From Liolophura sinensis (lineage: Eukaryota > Mollusca > Polyplacophora > Chitonida > Chitonidae), in contig NC_088301.1 in assembly GCF_032854445.1 (NCBI RefSeq), forward strand, positions 17,198,018 through 17,258,017: DNA of 60,000 bases, read 5' to 3'. Shown here one piece after another: positions 30,352 to 40,937 of this stretch. The first letter of the stretch is position 1. Each line of letters starts with the position of its first letter. A model generated the notes under the pieces. That model was not told where the DNA came from. It was given only the letters and a program-made list of their open reading frames with translations, and made no database searches. A program made the translations under genes and the position numbers.

Positions 30352-30473
30352 TATGTTTAGTGGATGTGGGAAGAACTTTACACCTGTACAGGTATAACTT
30401 CTAGAACGACTTCTTATCAAGGATTCCTTCTGTTTGACAGATTACACCAGCAGAACAGAGATTGCTCTTAGAC
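30352..30473 (+). promoter_or_regulatory. 5' flank of copy 2, homologous to that of copy 3
   Basis: GATGTGGGAAGAACTTTACA then CCTGTACAGG corresponds to GATGTGGAAAGAACTTTACA then CCTGTAAAG at 43788. The duplicated unit therefore included upstream sequence, perhaps promoter or 5' UTR. No similar block was seen upstream of copy 1. Confidence 0.55.
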
Positions 30474-30534
30474 ATGAAATATCATAGGAAATCGATCAGC
30501 GGAGTGATTCTCTTTATGATGTTAATAACAGTTT
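30474..30534 (+). CDS. Copy 2 exon 1: signal peptide
   Basis: ATG opens MKYHRKSISGVILFMMLITV, a basic start and a hydrophobic core, ending at T|GTAAGT in phase 1 as in copies 1 and 3. Confidence 0.7.
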
Positions 30535-32673
30535 GTAAGTATCCTGTTTCAAGGAATAGATATTTGTTCAACATGTTTTCATTTTTGGGAAAACGCACAC
30601 CGGAGAAGCCTCTTGTGTAAGACCTTTCCTCTTAATTAATTACGAAAAGTTCTCTTTAAAAATTCAAATCATCAAAACATTGTGTTGCAGGCTTTCATAT
30701 GTGAACAAAGAAAGATCTACGTGAAGCGCTGATCCGGTCAGCATCATTGCAGACGCAGTCACAGCAGTGCTTTTGCAGAAATCGTCAGTGTGTACCTAAT
30801 TGTCGGTGGTGACTGTTCAAACGGTTTTTCGATTACTACATATTAACGTTATATACTGTGTATATCTTTCACACCCTTGATTTTCGTTTGAAGCCAGTAC
30901 ACACACATTTTCCTTAAATTGGTCGCCCCTAACCCTGTAATCCAGATTACTGTTTATAGTGTATGTATAGAGATGTGATTTATCCCCTCTTATGCAACAT
31001 TGCTGCTACAGCTAAAGATGTTGCCGATCGAACCGCAATGAGGTAATTGATTGCAGTCCTTGATATACAATTTGTTCATACCAAATTTATTCCATGTACT
31101 AAAAAAATCCAATACTGTTTTTAAAATAAAGGTAGTTTATATCACGCAGAGTTTGTTAGGGGTATAACGTCTGCTTTAACATTGCTTTTCTCAACTGGAC
31201 GGTTTTCGATATATTCACACTGCTGCCTCAGTGGTTTTCCATGCCGAAGACACCAGGCATAAAGAACACCAGACATGAAGACATCATACAGTAATTTCAT
31301 TTTTGCACCAATGCCGTCGCTGTGGAGGTCAAGTCCCAGCTCATGGTGGTTTCCTCTCCAGCTGTAAATGTGAAGGTCTGTCAGCAACCTGCGGATGATC
31401 ATGGGTTTCCAAGGTCTTCATCCCCACCATAATTTTGGGCACCGTTCGTATAAGTGAAATATTCTTGAGTACGACGTAAAGCACCAAATAAATAAGTAAA
31501 TAAATAAATAAAAAAAGTAATACCTGCCGGCAATTTTGGGCCACAGGGCATATAAACAGCTCTCTTCTGACAGCCCGACCGGGTAGCTACACCTGCAAAT
31601 GTGCTGTGCAAGTACAAGATCATCTCATATGTTTTTTTTTTTTCGCAGCCATAGTGCGCTAAAGACAGAAACACGATTCACATACACACCAGTTTGATAT
31701 AAAGTTAGGGTTTAAAATGGTGTGCACACCAATCGATGGTAAGCAGTGCTGTACCAAACCTACAACAGCTGCTTGTATTTGAAACAGAATGTATTTGTAG
31801 ATCTACCACGTTTGCCTTGGTAAAGTTTTTGGAGTTCTGTTGAAAAACACAGAAAAATAGTGTGTATATATGATGCATAAACAGAGATTACATACTGTTT
31901 GAAAAGCGAACGAGTGAGGAGAGTATCTATAAAACAACCGCTAGCTCAAGTCGGCTAATGTGACATATCTGGGACGGCTTGTGTGCTTGACGAAATGTGC
32001 ACTCATATACTTTACACATAGCATCAGGGTTGAAGTTTACGGCCATATGCTAAATAGTCAAACTTTCCAGCACTTCTGAAGAAAAGAGGTATATACAACC
32101 ATGACACCAGAAGCAATAGTAACCAGTTCCTGTTTGCCTTATCCATCATAAACACCAGTTACATAAACTTGGATGCGGAACTTGATCCGTTAGTTTGTCA
32201 GTGAAAACATTTTTAGAGCAATTGTCAATTCCAAATTGTGAGTTTAGTGTGTTGACTGATAAATCTCATTCACTTGAGGAACAAAGAGTTGCATTTGATC
32301 CGCAATCATCACACATCCGGTAGCCATTAAGAGCACTAAACACACTGACGAGAATAAAAATTTAAAGTTAACGAAGCCATTTTTCACATTGCATTATTAT
32401 TTAAAACAAAATAATAAATGGAACAAAAATTACGTCCTTTTCATGTTTAAAATAATGGGGTTGTAATAATAGTAAAAATGAGAATATTTGGATATGTGTT
32501 ACCAAAATCTTGAGCATTTTAAAATATTTTCTGCACACGATCGTTTATTTTAATCCAGGCCTATTACCTCAAGAAGATTGAATCCATATCGTTGCTAAAA
32601 CGGACCAAATTTTCCTTTATATTGTTATGCTCTTTGATTGCTCTTTATCGATGTATAATGTTTTGCATCTCAG
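30535..32673 (+). other. Copy 2 intron 1
   Basis: About 2.1 kb with a SINE family 1 copy (31300-31512). Otherwise AT-rich, and no exon was seen. Confidence 0.5.
31300..31512 (+). mobile_element. SINE family 1 copy, 5'-degraded
   Basis: CCAATGCCGTCGCTGTGGAG, CAGCTCATGGTGGTTTCCTC, CTGCGGATGATCATGGGTTT and ATTCTTGAGTACGACGTAAA followed by an AAATAAATAAAT tail match the family; the head is poorly preserved. Confidence 0.83.
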
Positions 32674-32782
32674 TTCTGCTTTTGGACAGATGTGTGAGAA
32701 CTCTTTGGGTCAGTATGATGAACAAACAGGGATGTGTTCCGGAAACTGTGCTCTTGGCTGGTATGGTCCTACTTTCTCCAGA
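32674..32782 (+). pseudogene. Copy 2 exon 2: frame-shifted short EGF module
   Basis: Read in the homologous frame it gives CENSLGQYDEQTGMCSGNC, then GWYGPTFSR. Against copy 3 (CGNCLSQC, GPTCSR) three cysteines are replaced by Ser, Tyr and Phe. The distance from acceptor to donor is 109 bases, not 105, so it no longer fits the phase 1 frame. Confidence 0.75.
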
Positions 32783-33023
32783 TGTAAGTAACCCGTTTCC
32801 AATAAATGAATTTGTAGATGATGTGTGGTCACTTGTATAGTTACGTATTTACGTACTTCCTGCCCACATGTTTTTCATTTATATTTTATACAAACTGAAG
32901 TAGAATATAATGCATTCCTAATAAAACAGTAAAAAATAGTGATGAGGTGATATTACTAAGTGTTGAGGATAATGGTTACAATACAGTGGATTTATAGATC
33001 TTACCTCTACCAAATGTTATTTA

Positions 33024-33104
33024 TTGCTGGTGTTTTACGCTGTACTCAAGAATATTTCACTTACGCGGACGGCGGCTAGCATTATGGTGAGAGAAAACCG
33101 GGTA
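33024..33104 (-). mobile_element. SINE family 1 tail fragment (minus strand)
   Basis: GGTGTTTTACGCTGTACTCA, then AGAATATTTCACTTACGCGG and CTAGCATTATGGTGAGAG are the reverse complement of the family tail. Confidence 0.85.
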
Positions 33105-33834
33105 TTACTAATGTAGTTACAAATTTGTATGATTTGCCTACATTGATGTATATCAGGTAGTGTGGGACACGTAATTCTGAAACTATGTATTACAAAACGC
33201 CATCCTTTAAGCTTATAATCCAGAAATAAATACAAATAGTGGAGATATGCGTACCTGTGCTTAGCGTGTGTTGGTGTGGAAGTACGTGTTTAATTTCTTT
33301 ACCTCTACAACCTACCTCCTTAACACGACGTCATTAACTGTTTGAATCACTGCTGACATCACTAATCTTGGGGTTAACTGGAAAACGTATTTGTAGTGCT
33401 ATTGTACTATAAAAACACCCTTATAAATCTCTTATAAAAGGACAACCTTTCGAGTGCATTCTCTAACCTTTTCCTGGTGGTATGTTGGAAACCGTCGTTC
33501 TGTCTGAACACACATAACTTTGACCTGCCCAGTTCTGGCTAATATGCCTACGGCTTTATGATGTGGGAGTAGCTTGACAAGACACAATAGTTTCCTCTGT
33601 CCTAAAACTCGACAGTTGATTTAGTAAAATATGCAGGAGTGAGGATTAAATCCAAAATGAAATCTAGTTTACTTTTTTTCTTGTTTTTAACCATATATAT
33701 TATCAAGTTTAAGCCGTTTCACAGTTAAAGTAAAAGCAGTCACATGATATTAATTCTAAATCATGTCACACTATACACGGATAACTATAAGACTTAACCA
33801 CATGTTGATGTTATTATTGTGCTTCCGATGACAT

Positions 33835-34077
33835 GAAATGTGACATTTAACCAAAGCACGACGCAGTCTTCGGATTATACCGAGAAAGGGTTCCCCTTCG
33901 CCTCCAGACTCACCTTTGATGGTAGGACTGAACATCAGCTTTTCAGGACACGATATACAGGTACTGACATCACTGTGAATCCACAACCTGCGTTCTGGAC
34001 GGTTACACTGGATGCACAATACAACATACCCGAGCTCAGGGTATATAACAGAAATAATGGGACGTGTGACGGACCGT
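33835..34077 (+). pseudogene. Copy 2 exon 3: FTP half-domain, acceptor lost
   Basis: The 243-base frame is open (NVTFNQSTTQSSDY to FWTVTLDAQYNIPELRVYNR) and the donor T|GTAAAC remains. The AG expected at 33833-33834 is AT, so the exon cannot be joined at its normal place. Confidence 0.75.
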
Positions 34078-34251
34078 GTAAACTTTTTATCCTCCTGCTC
34101 GAACGTCCTAAGGTCTTTTCTTTCAGAAATCCCGTGGCTGGTAGCAAGGCATAGCATGACATCGTGTATGTATACGTGTAAGTATAATGTAGTGTAGTGT
34201 AGTATAGCATGTGGCGTTTTATGGTGTGGCGCAGTATAACATAGTACATAG

Positions 34252-34436
34252 CCAACGCACCTACGGTATATGAAGGTGCAGCCAGCCTGCTGAGTGCGGT
34301 GGTGTCCGCCGTTCTGGCGGCCGTGCTGACCGTGGTGGCTGGCTGGCTGGTTGGCGGAGTCAAGCGGCGTGAAGGGGACGAGACCGCTTCCCAGCCCCAG
34401 CGAACTCGACAACACGGGTTTTCAAAGGGATACTAG
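34252..34436 (+). CDS. Possible membrane-anchor terminal exon, GC-rich
   Basis: An open frame of 60 codons from a possible acceptor (ACATAG) to TAG reads ANAPTVYEGAASLLSAVV, then a hydrophobic stretch of about 25 residues (VLAAVLTVVAGWLVGG), then VKRREGDETASQPQRTRQH and a stop. This is the layout of a C-terminal membrane anchor with a basic stop-transfer. It lies inside the intron between the two FTP halves of copy 2, and its GC content is far above the surroundings. There is no pyrimidine tract before the acceptor, so it may be an inserted gene fragment rather than a used exon. Confidence 0.35.
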
Positions 34437-36809
34437 GATCGTCCCCCTTCGCACCAAAACCGGTGAGATATAGTTGAGATATGTCATACAAACATATATA
34501 AATGTATCAATTTAGAAATAATCCAATATTATTTATACGTTATACAATATTACACATATATACCCGTATAAAATACAAGTAGCCCAATGAAGGGTACAAT
34601 TAAGTTATACAGTATCATTTCAAAAGAACTATAGGTTAAGAAATCAATAAGCCTATATTATATCATTCTTAGTTATCATACTTTTCTGAGAAGCTGTAAG
34701 ATACTCCCTGACTAACTCACACACTCTATTAAGCTTAGTACGAAAACTAAGCTTACCAATAAACACCTAACATCACTATGAATACAACGCTTAAACTCTT
34801 CTACCAAGCTGACGCAAACTTTCAAAATCTTTGCCGATTTTCTTGGCTGTACACCAGCGATCAAACAATTGCTCCTTAGCTCGACCAAACTCAACGTAAG
34901 TCTGGTCCCTACCTTTTTCATAGTTACGAAATTTCTGGCAGTAAGCTTTAGGCACCAATTTATTATCGTTCATTACTTAACTTAGTATAAATTTCCCTAG
35001 GAACACTCTGTAATAACATAGTCCAGAAATTTCTAGGCCACTTCAAACTATTTGCAATTTTCTCAAAATGCAGACTAAGTTGGAAATAAAAGCAACACTC
35101 AGAACATATACTATGTACATTTATTTGATCTGGAGAGGGATTTTAACATCTGACATTTATATGCTTGCATGTGCCGAGTTCTAGACAACACGGAAACCAC
35201 TGATGAGGATATATGGTGTTGAGTGATGGTATTATGGCACACTTTGTCTTAGTGGCACATTTCCTTTGTCTTCTGTAAGCCTCTTAACTTATTACGGATC
35301 TACATGCATTGAGAAAATGTTGCTACCACAGCTATAAAATCTACTACATACCTATACTTGATGAATTCTGTACACAGGCCATAATGTTTAAATACAGAAA
35401 ACTTCCTCCAGAGAATACGTTGTTGTTTGTTACATTTATGTAATTGATGTCCCTAATCTCTCTAGCAGAATAAATTAATAATAGTTATAATAATAAAAAA
35501 ATATATTATTTGTTGTTGTTGTTACAGTAGACGCAGAAACTATGCGTGCGCCGTTGTTTTTGTGTAAATTTATCACACTTTTTTGATAAAATATCGCTTA
35601 TTCATCAGATGACAAAATGCAAAAAGTTAAGGCTGGTAAAATAGTCATTTAATGCAAATGATTGTTGCACCTTTACCCGCCAATTTAGCAAATTTACTTA
35701 TAATAAATATATCAGAGTAATGATTACAGGCAAGGAAAACCCTAACATGAAGTATATGACAGACAAAAGTCCATTAAATGCTGCCCCAAGAGATAGCTGG
35801 ATTTATATTTTTAGAATTGTTTCAACCCAGAACAATGCATTTGTAACTTTGGATTCTGTGGATACCTCATCTGACGATATCTGGGCCAGTGACGTCACGC
35901 CAGGTTTCTCCCACTTAGCACTTATACATTGCTTATTGTCATCGTTATAATTGCAAATACACGTAGATCTATGGATGCACTCGCCATATCTTGAAAAGTA
36001 CTATTTCAAGGAAAAAATATGGATGTGACGTCCCTGACACACTCTGGATTACAACAGACGACAGTAGATTCTACCGTTTTAAAACCATTCTACTCGTTTG
36101 GAAAAATCTAAAAAAAAAAAAATATTTTCATGAAGAGTGCTATACACTCCATTTAAGGGTTTTTCCTTGCCTTTAATATATGAAGGAATTGAATAAACAG
36201 TCATTTTAATCCAGGAATTAGACGAATTATTCATCACCTTAAGAGCTCAGTGTTTTTCGTCGAGGCAAATTTGTAGAACATATTTTTTATTTACTTGATC
36301 GTTGTTTAACACCGTGCATCAGAACTTTTCGCTTATAGCATGGCTGTTGCTTTTGTAGCTATTGAAGTCTGTAGTGTGGTTTCTGGCTTGATTATTGTTA
36401 ATTAGTCCAATTTCATCCTTTCTGTTTCGCTCGTGAGTTTTTAACATACTTTGATTAAAAACAAACCATAAAGTAAAAATGACCTGAACTGAACTGAATG
36501 CTCCATTGGTCAGTTCTACAGTAATTCTGCACATGTTTGGGACACCTGATCTGCTCCTTTTGGCCAACATACATGTAACTGTAGCAGCAATCTTCAGGTT
36601 CTTTTTTCACATGGTTTGTTTATCTAATGAACGACATATTCATATCTTCACTCTTTCATAAAGCTAGAAGAGACATGTAGCTTTTTGTTTTCAGCACTGC
36701 TCATATATATATATCATACAAAATAAAATAACTAAGAAAATCTAGTGTCCACAACTTCAATTTGCAATTATTTGATTATATTCAGAAAATTCTGTGTTTT
36801 GTGTTTCAG
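34437..36809 (+). other. Copy 2 intron 3, right part
   Basis: Strongly AT-rich. No repeat family or exon was recognised. Small ORFs (35720-35950, 35991-36176) have no domain signal. Confidence 0.5.
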
Positions 36810-37019
36810 GTTGTGCCCGACTTAACAACTTCACTCTGTCCGTGGGGAACTCTCACAAAAATTACAAAATATGTTACCAGGACACCACGACAGCCCGAAC
36901 AGGTCCCGGGGGCACCAACCACAGAGATTGCAACCGCAGTGGCCGTGTGTTAGGAGGCACTGTGAAAATTATAATAAACACTTCCCAAACCCCTTCTCTG
37001 TGTGAAGTACAGATTTTCA
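36810..37019 (+). pseudogene. Copy 2 exon 4: second FTP half-domain
   Basis: Acceptor TTTCAG and donor A|GTATAA bound 210 bases reading CCARLNNFTLSVGNS, YKICYQDTTT and SLCEVQIFS. Fold-defining residues and the split Cys codon are kept. This is the best preserved exon of the copy. Confidence 0.75.
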
Positions 37020-37039
37020 GTATAAATATTATTTATTTA

Positions 37040-37135
37040 TTTATTGTATTACGTTGTTATTTGATGGCTGCCTCAGGAATTTATCACTTATATGATGGCG
37101 GTCAGCTTTATTTATGAGGAAACCACAGTGCCCGG
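37040..37135 (-). mobile_element. SINE family 1 remnant (minus strand)
   Basis: CAGGAATTTATCACTTATAT, then GATGGCGGTCAGC and GAGGAAACCACAGTGCCCGG resemble the reverse complement of the family body, with many changes. Confidence 0.5.
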
Positions 37136-37464
37136 GGTAAACCAATAACTTTTGGCAAATTACTGATGAACTTCTTCACGCGTGACGTGCGAACTTTGAA
37201 GCCGTATTAGTAGACACAGGTCTTCAACAAACGTTAGACAGCACAAAGAGACTCAGGTAACATAATAAGCAATATGAGCGGAATAAGTGCGTTCAATTTG
37301 ATGTTAAATTCAATGCAAATTCACCACAGAGAAGATACATATACATATGTGAGAGATGGGTCTTTTTGGTGTTCATTTGTCGTACGATCCATACATTGTT
37401 TTTCTTCAAGACGATGTATCAGATTTTTCGAAATCTAGGAATAAAAATAGGAAAGAAAAAAAAA

Positions 37465-37545
37465 ACGAAAGAACCCCCCCCCCCAAACAAACAAACAACC
37501 CCCCCCCCAAAAAAAAAAACAAAAAACAACAAATAAACAAAACAA
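37465..37545. repeat. Low-complexity C/A-rich tract
   Basis: Runs of C and A (CCCCCCCCCC, AAACAAACAAAC) directly precede the copy 2 EGF exon. Overlapping poly-Gly/Phe ORFs on the minus strand are artefacts. Confidence 0.9.
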
Positions 37546-37595
37546 AAGAAGACCAAAAGTGTTGAATTGTCAGTTCTTGATGATGTATATATCCG

Positions 37596-37745
37596 TGTGT
37601 AACCCTGGGAGGTACGTGGCAGGTTGTGAGAGGAGTTGTGGGAACTGTGCTCAGGGACCGTCTGTCTGTAACACAACATCCGGGCACTGTCCCCTGAGAA
37701 CACCCAGGTGCATGTCGGGATATGTTGGTGAGAGTTGTTACACAG
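37596..37745 (+). pseudogene. Copy 2 exon 5: EGF module, acceptor lost
   Basis: The 150-base module keeps all eight cysteines (VCNPGRYVAGC, CGNCAQGPSVC, SGHC, PRCMSGYVGESC). It is very close to copy 3 exon 5 (CGNCAQGPSVCNTTSGHC in both). The acceptor AG has become CG (ATATCCG|TGTG); the donor G|GTACGT is intact. Confidence 0.75.
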
Positions 37746-38279
37746 GTACGTTTTAAACTTCTGTCTACAAGCAAACTGTTACATTTTGCATTCCCTGGTA
37801 TGCACGCGCCATTTTCAAAGTTACAAAGAGAAAGGTACAAGTGCCGTATTATAATATTAATGATTTCTCATATCTGCTTTGAGGAACATTCTGCCCCCTG
37901 TTCATTTCTCAGCATGTGTAGGAGTCTGATAATCTAGACGCCAATACATGCATTCTGCATCTTAACCAAAATATTAGTACAGGGTCAATAATCACAAGAT
38001 TACTTCCCAAATCGACGTTCAATACAAACTGCAATGTACTGTAAAAATCTAACAAAATATCAGGAAATAGGGCAGATTGATGCAAAGAAAAGTAGTCAAC
38101 AGTTTTCGGTGATGGAAAGACCCCAAAAATTTTTAAGGTGAATGAATTTGATAAGTATTCTAATCGTGTACAATGCTAGTTTTTATAAGTTGTCATTTAT
38201 CGCAAAATATATCTCCGTTGCTGTTAGATGGCACCTGTTGGTGTATCAAGGTACAGCAGGCTATCATTTTGTTTTTTTA

Positions 38280-38686
38280 TGTGTAAGGAACGGCACAACG
38301 TATTGCTGGAGAACAAACACGACAGCCTATCTTTAATCCAGCCGAGGAACAATAAGTATTATGCTTACACCTGTACAAATTATATCCACGTACCAGATGT
38401 ACCGCATGTACCCCATGTACCCGATGTAAAACAGCCAACATCTTGTTTCCCTAACATCATCTTGATCATGATTCAGAAGGTACCTGGCATTAAAAAAAAC
38501 ACGGAGATAAACTATCTACTATTTAGAATAAGAATTCTAGCCGAATTGTCTGGAATCACGTGGCTGTTCAGCATACGAAAAGTAAGCACCACTGTGTACT
38601 GCAATGCATGGCATTTTCTGGTATACCACGTACACTATCAACTTAAAGCCAAACAGAAAAGCCACAGAAAACTATCACGATAAAAG
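38280..38686 (+). pseudogene. Possible adhesion/methuselah-type GPCR fragment
   Basis: In one frame, NGTTYCWRTNTTAYL (about 38290-38333) resembles the conserved second extracellular loop (CW-xN). In the next frame, FPNIILIMIQKVPGIKKNTE then FRIRILAELSGITWLFSI resembles TM5, intracellular loop 3 and TM6 (the K/ELSxxxGxTWLFG signature of family B2 receptors). It is followed by a YCNAWHFLVYHVHYQLKAKQ segment placed like TM7. The frameshift and missing parts suggest a relic. The match is by eye and tentative. Confidence 0.3.
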
Positions 38687-39570
38687 CATTGCAACACACT
38701 CATAGAAAACGTAACTTTGCCAAATTACCATTAATTATTTATTCTAGCATCATGGCTTAAGTAGAATTAGGGCATGCTTAGCCCACAAACAGAATCCTGA
38801 AATTTGCCGGAATACAATGTAATTAGAAACGCACAGCATAGAGAGTAAAACCAGAGCAGTGACGACAGTGTGTCGGCCGGCCAACTGATACGCGCAAACG
38901 GCGAAATACGCTTTTTCAGTTTTCATCAGTCAAGGTTTTATTCCAACTCTGATCATGTAAATGCGTAAATAGTAGGAACTCACACACCCCACAGCACTAC
39001 GACCCAAGCACAACTAAGTAAAACAAAAGAGTGCCATGATGTTATTTGCAACTTATTAGACGTGAATGGTCTAGAATTACTCAAAATGCTGTGTTGTCAT
39101 CACATATTTGGGTACCCGTAAATTAAGAAATCTTTAGAAAACTCTTTCTTATCATATCGGGCAATGGCTTTCATAGCCTCACTGACAGCACCACCACTGT
39201 AGAAATGATGGAATACACCAACATCAGGTTATTCCCTCCCTTCTCTTTCCGGTAAAGAGTTCCAGCCGTAGTATCGCCAATATTCTCAGACATCACAAAT
39301 AAAATCTGGTCAAATACTACGCATGCTCTAAGTGTAGCTCAGTTAACAAAATGCATTGTGTAGTTGTGCGTATAGCTTTCTCTTAGCCGTTTGACAACAC
39401 ACCTATTGAAAGATTTGTCTCACTGAAAATTTTGTTTTACAGAGTTTAGTAGTTGGCTAAAAAAGCACAACACCTAACGGAAAATTTATCTCAGTCATCT
39501 ACGAAATTCCCCACCACAGGTCGAATATAAAAAACAAACAACAGATGATTTATTCTCAATACCCCCTCTT

Positions 39571-39672
39571 GAACTGTAACGTCGAGTGTAACACTGTAAC
39601 TGGTGAATGTCCCGTAGCGGTGGGGAATCGACTGTGTGACACTGGATATTCCCGTAAGCGACTGCATGACAA
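39571..39672 (+). pseudogene. Copy 2: residual EGF module
   Basis: The frame reads NCNVECNTVTGECPVAVGNR, then LCDTGYSRKRLHDK before GTAAGT. The order C-x3-C-x6-C-x7-C-DTGYS is a worn version of the second half of the family EGF exon. Several cysteines and the N-terminal half are gone. Confidence 0.5.
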
Positions 39673-40937
39673 GTAAGTATACAGTTGTGTAAGTATTACA
39701 TCGGTTCTCAATGTTCCCAGATTTACTTCCTCAATAAGAGTTTGAAACGTTGCACTTCGTCCACTGGATCTCGATAGCTTTCGACTTCACCGCCCTGCTG
39801 CCTGCTAAAGCTGTGTTTAAAGTAAGTGTTTATTCTTAGTCCCTGAGCAATTTCCCAGATTTTTATTATATAATTGTCATTCACCTACAGTTGTTCCATG
39901 ATGAATTAAAATTTGTACATGTCCAAAACATATTATCTATTGCTTTTTTTATTCTGTACATCATCTTAGTTTTAAATCCACACATGTTTCAAACTATGTC
40001 GAATGTAGTCAATTCGTTTCGTAAATGGCTGTTAATTGCATTGTCATACTCTGGACAACTCACACACAACTAGGTGATATGAGGTTACAATTGCCACAGG
40101 ATTAATGGAACATTTTTTTTTGTGTGTTTTGAATATGAGGGCAACACTTCCTATGTGAGTGAGTACAGGAGTGTACAATCTCTACAATTCCGAAAGCTAG
40201 GCTGGGAAAAATCTCAGATCTGACAATTGCGCACGGCTTTGTACAGGTGTACATGAGCATATTATACTTGGGCCACTTTCTATATTGTCCAGTCATTGTT
40301 ACTTCCGAAATAAACACATTAGGTTAAACTATTTTAGCTTATTATTTGATAACAAAAAAAATCGTTTTCCTTTAAATAACCCAGGCTATTTGTTTAGGAT
40401 CGATTCATTGACGAATCACTAAAGATAACCCGTGTACCTGAAGGTCTGATGCAAAATGCGATTGCTACTCTATTTCTTTAGCATATTTACTTTACCTTCA
40501 GTGTCAAATAAATATAAAGTACCCCTTAATTCTAACTATGCATCTGTCACGCGTAGAAAGGGCGTAATATCTCAAGAACATGTTTACATCATACGCCGAT
40601 CATATAGCCAAGATAGGCGTAGGATCCGCATATGATGGGCATAGGATTCGACCACCATCCGGGAAGGGTTACGACATGCACTAACACTCACACATAAACT
40701 CATCTATCTTACAACAAATCCCACGTTACACAACAACAAGATTGTTATAGAACATTCACTAACAGCCTAGTTCCGGCGTGGTAATTAATTTGCACATAGC
40801 TGAAATAATATATGCAGATCGAGTTTTAACAGTTTCCACAATTACTTGCCATTAAATACTAAATATAGTGTATAGTTATAACAGACATTATACATAATAA
40901 TTTAGGCACCACGAAATGGCTAATTTGTTATAAACTA
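39673..40937. other. Intergenic, between copy 2 remnants and Tc1 element
   Basis: AT-rich sequence with no recognised gene, RNA or repeat family. Confidence 0.5.

Larger units (their letters stand above)
30474..39672 (+). pseudogene. FTP-lectin/EGF receptor-like gene, copy 2 (decayed)
   Basis: It shows the same exon order as copies 1 and 3: signal exon 30474-30534, short EGF 32674-32782, FTP halves 33835-34077 and 36810-37019, EGF 37596-37745 and a residual EGF near 39571-39672. Lesions are visible. The short EGF exon is 109 instead of 105 bases and lost three cysteines. The acceptor before the first FTP half reads ACATG instead of GCAGG. The acceptor before the EGF exon reads ATCCG instead of ATCAG. 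The last EGF remnant lacks most cysteines, and no family membrane exon follows. The open FTP frames suggest recent loss. Use of other splice sites cannot be excluded without RNA. Confidence 0.75.

Noticed and set aside
37406-37840. 144-codon minus-strand ORF with poly-Phe/Gly
   Set aside because: It reads the antisense of an EGF exon and a poly-C/poly-A tract.
39571-39672. Treating the 39.6-kb EGF-like piece as a functional exon
   Set aside because: Too few cysteines and no clear acceptor; kept only as a residual module of copy 2.
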